Source of the DNA: Bacteroidota bacterium
GTDB taxonomy: Bacteria > Bacteroidota > Bacteroidia > Chitinophagales > Saprospiraceae
Assembly (NCBI GenBank): GCA_024743405.1
Contig: JANSWP010000005.1
Coordinates: 62,001 to 126,000 of the forward strand
DNA length: 64,000 nucleotides
Direction of reading: 5' to 3'
Under the pieces are notes generated by a model. It saw only the letters and a list, made by a program, of their open reading frames with translations. It was not told the origin of the DNA and ran no database searches. Shown here in pieces: positions 9,220 to 18,784 of the stretch. A program made the translations under genes and the position numbers. The number at the start of each line of letters is the position of its first letter. Position 1 is the first letter of the stretch.

Positions 9220-10224
9220 ATGAAAAAGAAGGTTCTTTCCTGTATCCAACCGACGGGCTCTATGCATTATGGAAATTATTTTGGGGCAGTGAAAAATTGG
9301 GTAGATCTACAGGAAAAATATGACTGTTTTTATGGTGTGGTTGATTATCACGCAATGACAATGCCTTATGACACAAAGAAACTCAGAACCAATGTCTGGG
9401 ATTTGATCTTTAACTTATTGGCAACTGGCGTGAGTTCAGAAAATCTGTTCATTCAATCGCTGGTGCCCGAACACGCAGAATTGAGCTGGATTTTTAATTG
9501 TTTTGCTAGTTATGGGCAGTTAACAAGAATGACGCAATTCAAAGATAAAAGTGCTCAAAGCAAAGAAGCTGCTGATAATTTCATCTCTGCTGGTTTATTT
9601 GATTACCCAGTCTTACAAGCTGCTGATATCTTGATTTATAGAGCAGATTATGTACCTGTAGGAAAAGACCAAGAACAGCATTTAGAGTTTACTCGGAATA
9701 TTGCACAACGCTTTAATAATCAAGTAGGTAAGGAGTATTTTGTGTTGCCAGAAACTTTATATACAGATGTACCTAAAGTACAATCTACTGCTGATCCTAG
9801 CCGGAAAATGAGTAAAAGTGCAGGTGTAAAACATTATATCAGTGTCTTTGAGGAAGAGGCTCGAATTCGTAAACAAATCCGATCAGCAGTCACGGATGCT
9901 GGTGAAGTTAAAGCAGGCGAAATGAGCCCTGGTGTTCAAAATCTATTCAGTCTGTTGAAAGCAAGTGGTAAAACGCAGGCTCATGACTCTTTATTAGAAG
10001 ACTATAATGCAGGTAATTTGAAATATTCAGACTTAAAAGAGGAAGTCGCTAACGGGTTGATCGAAATGTCGAATGCTTTTAGAGCTAAAAAGGCGGAATT
10101 AAATGCTGACAAAAAGAATGTAAAAAATCAAATTAAAGCTTCTTCTTTCGAAATTCGAAAAAGAGCGCAAGAAACAGTGAAAGAGGTGAAGGAGCTGACA
10201 GGTTTGATGAATGTAAGATTCTAG
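9220..10224 (+). CDS. trpS: Tryptophanyl-tRNA synthetase
   Basis: This 334-residue class I synthetase charges tRNA-Trp. The HIGH-like signature lies in PTGSMHYGNYFGA (residues 11-23) and the KMSKS loop is exact at residues 196-200 (DPSRKMSKSAG). The mid-domain motif GLFDYPVLQAADIL is typical. The length is that of the compact bacterial form. It follows ridA closely and ends with TAG. Confidence 0.97.
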   Translation: MKKKVLSCIQPTGSMHYGNYFGAVKNWVDLQEKYDCFYGVVDYHAMTMPYDTKKLRTNVWDLIFNLLATGVSSENLFIQSLVPEHAELSWIFNCFASYGQLTRMTQFKDKSAQSKEAADNFISAGLFDYPVLQAADILIYRADYVPVGKDQEQHLEFTRNIAQRFNNQVGKEYFVLPETLYTDVPKVQSTADPSRKMSKSAGVKHYISVFEEEARIRKQIRSAVTDAGEVKAGEMSPGVQNLFSLLKASGKTQAHDSLLEDYNAGNLKYSDLKEEVANGLIEMSNAFRAKKAELNADKKNVKNQIKASSFEIRKRAQETVKEVKELTGLMNVRF

Positions 10225-10293
10225 ATTTTCATGGATTGTGCCTGAAAAGACCATCGACTAAAGCGACGGGGAAACTAAGCCGTCAAATGCATG

Positions 10294-10486
10294 TTTCTTC
10301 ATTTTTCCATGATGAAAAAGGTATCATAAGGTGTAAAGGCACCTTTGATGAAAAAAATCTAGGCTGTGGATATTTAGGCTAAAATTCAACGCACTCCCAC
10401 AAACGACCCAAATGTTCACAAAGCTCACGTGGGTAGTTTTTTCGCAAACGCTAAATTGAATTTTTTAACGCCAAAATCTCCAATGC
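10294..10486. repeat. Dispersed palindromic repeat, copy H1
   Basis: This shares long blocks with 22257-22472: TTTCTTCATTTTTCC.TGATGAAAAA, AGGCTGTGGATATTT, AAAATTCAA, TTGAATTT and TTAACGCCAAAATCTCC. The AAAATTCAA and TTGAATTTT blocks are inverted arms that enclose a divergent middle with its own inner pair (CTCCCAC and GTGGGTAG). It occupies half of the 420-bp gap between trpS and the FAH gene; I see no gene there. Confidence 0.65.
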
Positions 10487-10645
10487 TTCTCCGAAAATCG
10501 AAACATTTGGTTCATCAAACAAGCAAAAAATTATCGACAACATGTTGGTTTTAAATTTTGCCTAAGAGCCTAAATGTTTCCTAGTTTTCATGGCTTCCTT
10601 GTGTACAGTGTAGCCATGAGGCTATGAACCATGAAATTGTGAATC

Positions 10646-11266
10646 ATGAAAATAATTTGCATAGGCAGAAATTATATTGACCACGCGAAAGAACTTAATA
10701 ATCCTGTCCCGAAAAAGCCATTGGTTTTTATGAAACCACCATCGGCTTTGTTGGTCAATAACAAGCCTTTGTACTATCCTGAATTTACCGAAGATCTCCA
10801 TTATGAAGGCGAAATTGTCCTAAAAATTTGCAAGAATGGGCGCTATGTTCAGCCTGAATTTGCTCATAAATATTTTCAAGAAATTGGTTTTGGCATTGAC
10901 TTCACGGCGAGAGATATACAGCGACAATGTAAAGAAAAAGGTCATCCTTGGGAAATTGCGAAAGGGTTTGATGGTTCGGCTGCTATGAGCTCTTTTATGG
11001 CTATTGATCAAGTTGATCCTACTGCTATTGAATTTCAGATGTTACTTAATGGGGAAGTTGTTCAACATGGTAATACAAAAGACCTGATTTTTTCTTTCAC
11101 AGACATCATCGTTTATGTCTCCAAATTTTTCCGTTTGCAGTTTGGCGATTTGATTTTTACGGGTACTCCTGCAGGAGTTGGTCCAGTCAAGATTGGAGAT
11201 AAATTGGAAGGTAAAATATTTACAAAAGAAGGGGCAAAAGAGATGATCAGGTGTGATATCCGATAG
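10646..11266 (+). CDS. Fumarylacetoacetate hydrolase (FAH) family protein
   Basis: There are 206 residues, the length of small single-domain FAH proteins such as YcgM. The start MKIICIGRNYIDHAKELNNP is characteristic. The metal ligands Glu54 and Glu56 lie in HYEGEIVLK and Asp85 in GIDFTARD; the C-terminal GDLIFTGTPAGVGPVKIGD is conserved in the family. Members include acylpyruvate hydrolases and oxaloacetate decarboxylases, and the substrate cannot be decided here. It is flanked by repeat elements on both sides and has no obvious operon partner. Confidence 0.92.
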   Translation: MKIICIGRNYIDHAKELNNPVPKKPLVFMKPPSALLVNNKPLYYPEFTEDLHYEGEIVLKICKNGRYVQPEFAHKYFQEIGFGIDFTARDIQRQCKEKGHPWEIAKGFDGSAAMSSFMAIDQVDPTAIEFQMLLNGEVVQHGNTKDLIFSFTDIIVYVSKFFRLQFGDLIFTGTPAGVGPVKIGDKLEGKIFTKEGAKEMIRCDIR

Positions 11267-11303
11267 GAAATTTAAATGTTCTTTTTGCTTCGATTTTTGT
11301 CTT

Positions 11304-11465
11304 AGGGAGTAGGAAAAATATAACCTACCCATTTTACTTGTTACTTTTCTTTTATACATCGTTAAAAATACTCGCCATACCTTTGGGTATGTCTGCTTTT
11401 TTTGCCTCGTCTAAAAAAAAATAACTATCTAAAATTTGGGTAGCTTATTTATTTCCTCCTCCCTT
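11304..11465. repeat. Hairpin-core repeat, copy A
   Basis: Inverted outer arms of about 28 bp start AGGGAGTAGGAAA at the left and end TTTCCTCCTCCCT at the right, with CCTACCCA and TGGGTAGC facing inwards. The core hairpin CATACC TTTG GGTATG is at 11376-11391, preceded by GTTAAAAATACTCGC and followed by TTTTTTTGCCTCG. It lies between the converging FAH and DUF4340 genes. Confidence 0.8.
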
Positions 11466-11531
11466 ATTAAAAAGACTCGACTCAAACGAAAGCATTATTT
11501 GAATTTAGCTGGAACTAAATTTAGATATACT

Positions 11532-12548
11532 CTAACGAGCCCCTTCAAAGAAAAACTCATAAGCCCACAAAATTTTCGAAAAAACCCTTTGTTGAACTAA
11601 CATGAAATCTCTTTGATCTCTTTCACTTACGGCTGCCCAATATCGCTCAGCAACTTCACTTCTGACAATACCTGTTTGGCTTACATTATCCCGCAAAAAT
11701 AACGTTGCTTGGCGTTCCGTTCCATCTGTTCTTTTGATTTTATAAACAACAAAAGGAATGGTGTTGGCAATAGAGTCTTGTTTTTTGACATTATTCACAA
11801 AGTTTTCTGCGATGACTGCATCAAAACCCATTAGAAAAGCCTCCACTTCTCCTATAGAGAGGGGTTTGTTGATTGGGGTAGTAATATTATAAAAAGGCTT
11901 TACATTGTAGCCGTTATCCGTTCTAGAAAGTACGAAAGATTTATTTCTTTGCTTAGGGTATTCTACGCTAACGGATTGAATATCGGCAATTTTAGTTCTG
12001 AAAACTGCGCGATCACGCCATTGGTCTTTTTCTAAATCAAAACGTGTACGAAGTGATCCTTCCATCCGTGGGATTTCGATAACAAAAGGTTGCTCTGATC
12101 CTTCCATGATGGCATAAGTGGCACGCCCATCAGTGGTCACCCCGCCCAAATAAAAGACTTTTAACTGGGTATTATTTTGGTCATAAACTTCAATTTTAAT
12201 CCCTTGTGCACCTAGTTCATCCACAATATTGTCCACTGCTGAATTTGGTGGAATAGAATGCATGCGGATGTTGGTCAAAACTTCTAAAACATTATCCATT
12301 ACTGAAGGTCTTACGCGGTATTTTTCATTGTATGTCCAGTACTCACCATTACGAACTAAAGTCGTAGGCTCTGCTCCTGTTCGTTTGACAATGAATATTT
12401 TGTGAATATCATTTTCATTCTCCACTTTAAACTTTCGATCCCAACCCAAAACAGTGGATTTTGAAGTTTTTTCTTTTTGTTGCGTAAACAAATACGCTGC
12501 TCCTCCGAGCAAAACAAATATTAATAATAACAAAAATGTCTTTTTCAT
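11532..12548 (-). CDS. DUF4340 protein of the gliding locus
   Basis: There are 338 residues with an N-terminal membrane anchor or signal (KKTFLLLLIFVLLGGAAYLF). The DUF4340 region follows, with ENDIHKIFIVKR, the NGEYWTYNEKYRVRPSVMDNVL block and LGGVTTDGRATYAIMEG. DUF4340 proteins are often encoded after GldG-like components and are probably periplasmic, but their function is not established. The gene lies 88 bp after gldG on the same strand and is probably the last gene of that operon. Its TAG stop falls within the sequence TTTAGATATACTCTAA, which resembles the terminal arm of the element at 55868-56023. Confidence 0.88.
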   Translation of the reverse strand: MKKTFLLLLIFVLLGGAAYLFTQQKEKTSKSTVLGWDRKFKVENENDIHKIFIVKRTGAEPTTLVRNGEYWTYNEKYRVRPSVMDNVLEVLTNIRMHSIPPNSAVDNIVDELGAQGIKIEVYDQNNTQLKVFYLGGVTTDGRATYAIMEGSEQPFVIEIPRMEGSLRTRFDLEKDQWRDRAVFRTKIADIQSVSVEYPKQRNKSFVLSRTDNGYNVKPFYNITTPINKPLSIGEVEAFLMGFDAVIAENFVNNVKKQDSIANTIPFVVYKIKRTDGTERQATLFLRDNVSQTGIVRSEVAERYWAAVSERDQRDFMLVQQRVFSKILWAYEFFFEGAR

Positions 12549-12636
12549 ATTTTCTTTCGTCGGTTATCAGTTGTTCCTATTTCAATTGGCAGTTCAGCAT
12601 TTAAAGCAACTGACAATGTATAGTTAACAACTTAAT

Positions 12637-14340
12637 TTATTGAGCGTATTTTCTTCTTCTGAACCAATTGTACCCTAGACCAAAAAGAATTAAGAAAATC
12701 AGGGGTATGATAATATTGATAAACTGCCATTTGCCTTTTTCGGCTTCGGCACGAACTGTATCTAGCAGCCTCATTTTTACCTCTTTACTGCGTGCTTCAA
12801 TGATCCCATTCCGGTCGCGGAGATATTCGATCGCGTTGATTAAAAATTCTTTATTAGCAAATTGATATTGAGCAAAACGGCTATAGCCTAATGGAAGTAC
12901 TTGACGCGTTTCTGCATCAGCAATACCATTTTTGGCAATATCTCCATCTGAAACGACGAGCATTTTGGTAGGTGTACTTACAGGTTTAAATTCTTGGTTT
13001 AACCGCTTCAATCCATTCAACATACCGTCCGTTACTCGATTTTCATAGAGAGAAGTAAAGGTGCCTTCCAATAATACGGCTACAGGCTGGTAGGGTTTAT
13101 TAAATTTATCAGGCTCTGCAGGATAACGAAGGATGTCAAAATTTAAACGGGTGATATTGGGTTGAATTCGACTGTGTTTGGAAGAGTGTAGCAATATTGT
13201 TTTTTCAACGGGTGTTTTTGTCCTAACCGTATCTATAGAAGCTGGGAAGTTTAAATTCACGCCATCTAAACTTTTTACAATGGAATGTTTGCTATCCGGG
13301 AAAACGATCGGGTGATAGTACCATTGTTTTCTATCTAAAGTCCCTGTTGCATCTACCTGAATAGGTATAGGAGAACATTGCAAATCCAAGACCATATCTG
13401 CATTAATTCGGACACCATATTTGAATAATAAATCCTCTATATTCAATGGGTAATCAAATGGTACGTATGTGCCAGTAGCTCGCATACTATCCAAACTAAC
13501 ATTCAAAGGATCAATTAGCCAAATGACTTTGCCGCCATTCATGATGTATTGGTCAATAATGAATTTATGTTGTTCCGGAAATTGAAACCTTGGTTTAGCG
13601 ACGACTAAAACCTTTACATCTTGAGGAATATGAGTGGCACTATCCAATTTGAAAACGCCGACGTCATAATAACCTCTCAAGGTATTCACCAAATCTTGTC
13701 TTTCAAGGTCTTTTAATTCCCCATGCCCCATTGTGAAAGCGATTACTTCTTTACGAGCAGATTCTAATTTTTGGATAGCATTAGCAAATTTATACTCGAG
13801 AAGACTAATGGATTTATTTAAATGACGCTCTTGTGCTTCAAAACCAATTCCAGGGCCTTCTTCTAATAAATCGACAACAGACATTCGTCCTTTATAATAA
13901 ACCTTTGCCCACGGATAAATGATTTGTTGACTTTGTGCGCCTACATCTCTAACATCTAAGGCAGTGGGAACGATCCCGTCTTCTGCGAGTTTCTTTTGTA
14001 GGTCTTTAATCTCTTCTGGCGTGCCTTCTAAAGGATCAAAAAATTCATAATCAATGTAACCGGACTCTCCTCTGAAATCGTCTAAAAGCTCAACTACTGA
14101 TTTTTGTAGTCGTTTAAAACCAGCCGGAAATTCACCCTCTAAAAGTATTTCAATATAAACTACTTCATCTAAATTTTGGAGCAATTCACGAGTAGGGTCT
14201 GTAAGGGTAAAACGTTTTTCCTCAGTCATATCATAATAGTTATAAAAAAGGCTCCCCAGAATATTCATAAAGAGGGCAATGCCTATAACTAAGCCAAGAT
14301 TGATGAAGGATTGTGTTCGTTTATTATTCTTTTTATTCAT
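12637..14340 (-). CDS. gldG: Gliding motility ABC transporter component GldG
   Basis: There are 567 residues from ATG 14340; the frame extends five codons further only to a TTG. GldG together with GldF and GldA forms an ABC-type complex linked to gliding in Flavobacterium; it is an ABC_transp_aux/IFT52-type subunit. The N-terminal transmembrane helix spans about residues 13-33 (INLGLVIGIALFMNILGSLF) and the C-terminal helix about 541-560 (INIIIPLIFLILFGLGYNWF), with a basic RRRKYAQ tail. In between lies a large extracytoplasmic region containing the family's MGHGE (AFTMGHGELKDL) and LIDPLN motifs. It sits 53 bp after gldF. Confidence 0.95.
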   Translation of the reverse strand: MNKKNNKRTQSFINLGLVIGIALFMNILGSLFYNYYDMTEEKRFTLTDPTRELLQNLDEVVYIEILLEGEFPAGFKRLQKSVVELLDDFRGESGYIDYEFFDPLEGTPEEIKDLQKKLAEDGIVPTALDVRDVGAQSQQIIYPWAKVYYKGRMSVVDLLEEGPGIGFEAQERHLNKSISLLEYKFANAIQKLESARKEVIAFTMGHGELKDLERQDLVNTLRGYYDVGVFKLDSATHIPQDVKVLVVAKPRFQFPEQHKFIIDQYIMNGGKVIWLIDPLNVSLDSMRATGTYVPFDYPLNIEDLLFKYGVRINADMVLDLQCSPIPIQVDATGTLDRKQWYYHPIVFPDSKHSIVKSLDGVNLNFPASIDTVRTKTPVEKTILLHSSKHSRIQPNITRLNFDILRYPAEPDKFNKPYQPVAVLLEGTFTSLYENRVTDGMLNGLKRLNQEFKPVSTPTKMLVVSDGDIAKNGIADAETRQVLPLGYSRFAQYQFANKEFLINAIEYLRDRNGIIEARSKEVKMRLLDTVRAEAEKGKWQFINIIIPLIFLILFGLGYNWFRRRKYAQ

Positions 14341-14393
14341 TTGAATATTGTTCAATTCTTTTGTTTGTAGCCATCATAAAATGACATTTTTTA

Positions 14394-15125
14394 TTACCAC
14401 TTTCTTCTTTCCAAAGAAGTTGCTGTCATCATTATAAAAACACCAATTAAACTCAAAAAGTAAATCACATCTCTGGTATCAATGACTCCGCGACTGATAG
14501 AATTATAATGATAGTCAATACCGATCATTTGTACGATATCATCTCCTTTTCCAACAAAACCTGGAAGTTTGCTAAAGAACCAAAAACCCCAATAGAAAAT
14601 GAAACATAAAAAGGTGGCAAGGATAAAAGCAATGATTTGATTTTGAGTCAAGGAAGAAGCAAAAAGGCCAATAGCTACAAAAGTAGCTGCCAAAAACACT
14701 AAGCCAATATAAGAGCCTATAATTGCTCCAGAATCCAAGTTGCCTTGTGGACTTCCTAAGTTATAAACTGTATAGTAATAAAGCAACGTAGGAATAATGG
14801 CAAACACGACCAGACCAAGACAGGCAAAGAATTTACCTAGTATAATTTCTAAGTCATTCAAAGGGCGAGTCACCAAGAGTTCGATGGTGCCTGATTGTTG
14901 TTCTTCTGCAAAAGACCGCATAGTGATGGCTGGGATCAAAAACATAAAAATCATAGGGGCGATCCCAAATAATTGATCGAGGGTTGCATAATTGTAACTC
15001 AAAATACTCGTGTCTGCAAAAACAAACATGATCAATCCTAAAACGACCAAAAAAACGCCAATCACAATATAACCAATCAGCGAGCTAAAAAATGAATTAA
15101 TTTCTTTTTGAAAAATACTAAGCAT
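14394..15125 (-). CDS. gldF: Gliding motility ABC transporter permease GldF
   Basis: There are 243 residues and six predicted membrane helices, as in ABC-2 type permeases: SLIGYIVIGVFLVVLGLIMF first, then about residues 50-70, 100-120, 140-160, 165-190 and a final one at 215-235. The conserved MRSFAEEQQSGTIELLVTRP block after helix 2 is diagnostic of the GldF/NosY-like family. The partners are GldA (ATPase) and GldG, encoded on either side on the same strand. Confidence 0.95.
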   Translation of the reverse strand: MLSIFQKEINSFFSSLIGYIVIGVFLVVLGLIMFVFADTSILSYNYATLDQLFGIAPMIFMFLIPAITMRSFAEEQQSGTIELLVTRPLNDLEIILGKFFACLGLVVFAIIPTLLYYYTVYNLGSPQGNLDSGAIIGSYIGLVFLAATFVAIGLFASSLTQNQIIAFILATFLCFIFYWGFWFFSKLPGFVGKGDDIVQMIGIDYHYNSISRGVIDTRDVIYFLSLIGVFIMMTATSLERRKW

Positions 15126-15188
15126 GGTGTGAGTTCAGAGTTCCTAGTTTTCAGTTTAGTCCGTAATACTCAACTGAAAACAGAGGAC

Positions 15189-15893
15189 TTAATTTTTTAT
15201 AGCGTCTTCAATATTACCAGGTACAAATACCTCATTACGATCATCATAAATTAATAGGCATTTGAATAGTTTTTCTTGAGCTTCTTCTTGAGATAGTTCA
15301 TTAATGGATTGAATTAATCGGGGATCATCCAAAATCCACTTTAGAAAGTTTTCGATTGTGAAGTCTGCAACCTCTCCTGTTTCAAAATTCAATATTTTTT
15401 CAATCTGCACATCAAATTCACGCTCAATCATCGCTGTTCGAAAAGGGCGACCTGTCAAAGGGTTATAAGCAGACATTGGAAACTGAATTGTTTTTTTATC
15501 TGAATAGGTTAGGTAACAGATTTTTCCTCGAACTTTCAAAGCTGCATAGGTCTTCATTTGCTTACCTGAAGGTTCCTCTTCCAATTGGATATAAGGGATT
15601 CCATCAATACAAAGAGCCCAAATAGTATTAAGATCTATATTTTGGTTTTGAGTAGGATTCTTGTCGTGACGTATATAATTAACAGATGTCAAGAAGGTTT
15701 GAGGGTTGGCAAAATAATCTGCGTCAACATCGGCCCAACTATAATCAGGTTGGTTGTTTTGAAATGCTTCCAGATTCATGTAAATACCATCCTTAAAAAG
15801 GAAGTTTTTGGAAACTAAAAGGCTGTCTTGAGCTTTGCTTTGATTTGTTCCCAAAGTGAAAATGGAAACTAAAATCAAAGTGTAGTTTAACAT
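15189..15893 (-). CDS. Secreted protein of unknown function between gldA and gldF
   Basis: The start was set at ATG 15893, giving 234 residues; the frame begins four codons earlier with TTG. A signal peptide is visible (MLNYTLILVSIFTLGTNQ, cleavage near SKAQ). The mature part is an all-beta-looking domain with YMNLEAFQNNQPDY, LNTIWALCIDGIPYIQ and a helical tail. I do not recognise a named family. Position and strand suggest cotranscription with gldA (40 bp upstream) and gldF (63 bp downstream), but the gap to gldF holds an inverted repeat (15147-15181) that could reduce read-through. Whether it has any gliding role is unknown. Confidence 0.75.
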   Translation of the reverse strand: MLNYTLILVSIFTLGTNQSKAQDSLLVSKNFLFKDGIYMNLEAFQNNQPDYSWADVDADYFANPQTFLTSVNYIRHDKNPTQNQNIDLNTIWALCIDGIPYIQLEEEPSGKQMKTYAALKVRGKICYLTYSDKKTIQFPMSAYNPLTGRPFRTAMIEREFDVQIEKILNFETGEVADFTIENFLKWILDDPRLIQSINELSQEEAQEKLFKCLLIYDDRNEVFVPGNIEDAIKN

Positions 15894-15932
15894 ATTAAGT
15901 TTCAATTATCTATATTTTATTTTCTGAAATTA

Positions 15933-16838
15933 TCACTTTGTCAATTCCTGAAAAGCGTCTTCAACACTGAATATTTCTTTACGCATTTCCAGCAGTTTTA
16001 CATTATTTGAAACGGCAAAATCAAAAACATGCTCACGGATATCATTTTTTAAACTCGAAACCAATTGCCAGTGACCGTGCTCATTTTTTTGAACTCGGGT
16101 CACATTATTAATTTTTTCTAATTGATTTTTACTCACATTTTGTAAAAATTCCACCGTTACAATTGTTTCCCCCGATACTCGATTTTGTAATTGTTCAATA
16201 GGGTCATTCGCGACTATTTTGCCTTTATTAATAATCAAAACACGGTCGCACAAGGCTTGAACCTCTTGCATTATATGTGTCGAAAAAATGACTGTTTTTT
16301 CTTCTCCTAATTGTTTGATTAAACTCCGAATCTCTACCAATTGATTTGGATCAAGACCAGAAGTTGGTTCATCTAAAATCAAAACTTGTGGATCATGCAA
16401 CATGGCTTGAGCTAGCCCAACCCGCTGCCGATATCCTTTTGATAAAGCTCCAATTTGTTTTTTTTGCTCACGCCCTAAACCAGTCATTTCTATCATTTCA
16501 TCGACTCGCTTTTTCTTATTTGCCACTTTATGCAAACCAGCCACAAAATTGAGGTATTCTTTGACATACAAATCTTTATAAAGTGGATTGTGTTCAGGCA
16601 AATAGCCAATTTGTTGGCGTACTTCCATAGGGTGTGTTTCCACATTGAAACCACAGACTTCAGCTATACCACTTGTTTGAGGAATAAAGCAAGTTACAAT
16701 TTTCATAGTGGTTGTTTTTCCGGCCCCATTAGGACCGAGAAAACCTAAGACTTCGCCTTTTTTTGCTTCGAAAGTGACCTCATTTACAGCTTTTTGCACT
16801 CCGAATACTTTCGTTAAATTTTGAACTTTTACAGACAC
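15933..16838 (-). CDS. gldA: Gliding motility ABC transporter ATPase GldA
   Basis: There are 301 residues. The start is GTG at 16838: an in-frame stop lies four codons upstream and the N-terminus SVKVQNLTKVFG aligns with family starts. Walker A GPNGAGKT is at residues 35-42, the ABC signature LSKGYRQRVGLAQ follows, and Walker B VLILDEPTSGLD and the H-loop STHIMQEV complete the nucleotide site. The C-terminal 80 residues form the usual accessory domain of DrrA/GldA-like ATPases. It drives the GldFG membrane complex. A canonical promoter lies about 60 bp upstream, making gldA the first gene of the operon. Confidence 0.95.
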   Translation of the reverse strand: MSVKVQNLTKVFGVQKAVNEVTFEAKKGEVLGFLGPNGAGKTTTMKIVTCFIPQTSGIAEVCGFNVETHPMEVRQQIGYLPEHNPLYKDLYVKEYLNFVAGLHKVANKKKRVDEMIEMTGLGREQKKQIGALSKGYRQRVGLAQAMLHDPQVLILDEPTSGLDPNQLVEIRSLIKQLGEEKTVIFSTHIMQEVQALCDRVLIINKGKIVANDPIEQLQNRVSGETIVTVEFLQNVSKNQLEKINNVTRVQKNEHGHWQLVSSLKNDIREHVFDFAVSNNVKLLEMRKEIFSVEDAFQELTK

Positions 16839-16898
16839 GGATTCTATTTACGGATTACGGTTTTTGATTTACGATTATCCCAAACCTTAAATGAACGG

Positions 16899-16929
16899 CA
16901 AAACTACTAATTTTCCTACCTTCTTCAAA
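16899..16929 (-). promoter_or_regulatory. gldA operon promoter
   Basis: Read on the minus strand: TTTG (16926-16929), 19 bp, then TAGTTTTG (16899-16906). This matches the Bacteroidota consensus TTTG-N19-TAnnTTTG exactly in spacing. The GTG start follows about 60 bases downstream. Confidence 0.65.
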
Positions 16930-17263
16930 TCTTGGAATTGGACTGTTTGCCAATAGATAAAGGGCTTGAGGGCATTCATTGAATCAAAGGAAGCTTTTAT
17001 ACTGTATAAGAGTGGGGTTGGTATAGTGTGGAAGTTCGATTAAATATTTGTTAAAAATGTCACTAGTAGAACAAATTCGGCATAGTCTTTTAAACGTATT
17101 TACTTTCAATGTAGTTTGTACTTTTGTGACTTCATACTTTTTAAAATGTTTGGAAAGCTGTGGTTAATAATTTTTTGGACGAGTTGAAATCAATTGACAG
17201 GCTCAAGTAAGAACCACCGTAACCCGGATAATTTTAGTTATTCATCTTTTAAACCAGTAAATA
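16930..17263. other. Non-coding gap between the gldA promoter and the DUF547 gene
   Basis: No gene is visible. TACTTTTG at 17119-17126 fits the -7 consensus and could serve the DUF547 gene with a leader of about 135 bases; no matching -33 box was found. Confidence 0.35.
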
Positions 17264-18424
17264 ATGCGTCCCTTTTTGAATGTATTTTTAATTGTATTAA
17301 TAGCCGCTTTTTTATCATCATGTGATAATGGCAATAAAGAGGCAGTAGGTGAAAATTCTACATCAGTCAATGTTGAAGTAGGAGCAGCGGCTGATAGCAT
17401 GACCATTATACGGCCAGGCGAATCTGACCCAGAATCTCAGCGCAATCCAGATATAATGGCCGAGGCCAAAAAGGCAGCTTTAGAAAAAGCTAATGCCAAT
17501 GCGAATAACTCTAACTTTAGAGATATTGCACCGAAATCTGTGAAAAAAACGTTGGTAGAGGAGGCAACTAGCACTTCTCGAAAAGTAGATGGGCAAGATT
17601 TTAAGCGGGTAGAAGGGGCAAAAGTGAAATACACAAAAAAGACCAAACAATATACCCCGGAACAATTAGCTGTTCCTTTGGTTAGCCCAGATCTTAGTCG
17701 AACAAAAGACGGCAAAGTCGCTTCAACAACTACTTTTGATACCAAATCAGATGCGACCCAAGCGACCACTCCTTCAAAAAAGACAATACATGATCTATGG
17801 GATGATTTATTGAAAAGAAACGTATTATCAAATGGGACGGTTAACTATACAGCAATTAAAGCTAGAAAAACTGTATTGAACGAATATTTGAAAATATTAA
17901 GCGAAAACCCTCCTCAAGCGAATTGGTCGCGTGCTAAGACAATGGCCTTTTGGATCAATGCCTATAATGCATTTACCATAAAATTGATTGTAGATAATAT
18001 GCCTGTAAAAAGTATTAAGGATTTGGAAGGAGGAAAACCTTGGGACAAGAAGTGGATAAAAATTGGCAATAAGACTTATTCTTTAAATATTATCGAGAAT
18101 GATATTTTACGACCTAAATACAAAGACGCACGTATTCATTTTGCAGTCAATTGTGCGGCAAAATCATGTCCGCCTATTTGGAATAGAGCCTGGACCGAAG
18201 CAAATTTAGATCATCAATTAGAAGAAAGAACCAAAATTTTTATTGACAATAATAAATTTAATCAGGTCTCCGAAACCAAAGCCAAAATCTCTAAAATATT
18301 CGAATGGTATGCTTCTGACTTTGGAAATTTGATTACTTATTTAAATAAATATACTACTGAAAATATAGCCACAAATGCCACAGTGACTTACAAAGAATAC
18401 GATTGGTCATTGAATGGTAATTGA
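17264..18424 (+). CDS. DUF547 lipoprotein
   Basis: There are 386 residues. A lipoprotein signal ends in LSSC (Cys20). Residues 21-165 are a low-complexity, charged linker. Residues about 170-386 form a DUF547 domain, recognised by MAFWINAYNAFTIKLI, IENDILRP, HFAVNCAAKSCPPI and SKIFEWYASDF. The two cysteines of NCAAKSC are conserved in the family, which is of unknown biochemical role. The protein is probably anchored in the outer membrane or periplasm. A strong terminator follows. Confidence 0.88.
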   Translation: MRPFLNVFLIVLIAAFLSSCDNGNKEAVGENSTSVNVEVGAAADSMTIIRPGESDPESQRNPDIMAEAKKAALEKANANANNSNFRDIAPKSVKKTLVEEATSTSRKVDGQDFKRVEGAKVKYTKKTKQYTPEQLAVPLVSPDLSRTKDGKVASTTTFDTKSDATQATTPSKKTIHDLWDDLLKRNVLSNGTVNYTAIKARKTVLNEYLKILSENPPQANWSRAKTMAFWINAYNAFTIKLIVDNMPVKSIKDLEGGKPWDKKWIKIGNKTYSLNIIENDILRPKYKDARIHFAVNCAAKSCPPIWNRAWTEANLDHQLEERTKIFIDNNKFNQVSETKAKISKIFEWYASDFGNLITYLNKYTTENIATNATVTYKEYDWSLNGN

Positions 18425-18463
18425 TTTTTAACGGAATTATTTGAATATTCAACCAAAATATAG

Positions 18464-18513
18464 AAAGGGGTGAAAACGTAAAAAAAATAGATTTTTACGT
18501 TTTCACCCCTTTT
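18464..18513 (+). terminator. Terminator after the DUF547 gene
   Basis: Perfect 21-bp arms (18464-18484 and 18492-18512) enclose a 7-base loop, with a T-run at the 3' end. This is one of the strongest hairpins in the window. Confidence 0.85.
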
Positions 18514-18784
18514 CTTATGCCTAAAGTTAAGTCCTGGCCTGTCTTTTTAAATAAATCCCTTACAATAGAATCTCTACTTTTCCACAATCTCATTATCTTT
18601 GGCAAGATTTTCGGACTATGGAAATGCTATATTCGTAACTTGTTGGCATTCAGCCCGTTTAAAAATTTTGTGTGTTAAAGAAGATAACGCATTTGTGTTA
18701 GCATTAATTAAAATCAAAAACAATAATTTTCTCAACACAAATCAACAATCTCTATTCACCATCAACCGATTTAATCCTTTGAAT

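Noticed and set aside
15147-15181. Inverted repeat between gldF and the upstream secreted gene as a terminator
   Set aside because: 10-bp arms but no T-run on the minus strand; recorded only as a possible attenuating fold.
18599-18784. N-terminal extension of the OmpA-like gene
   Set aside because: It would hide the clear signal peptide beginning at 18785 and overlaps a likely promoter box.
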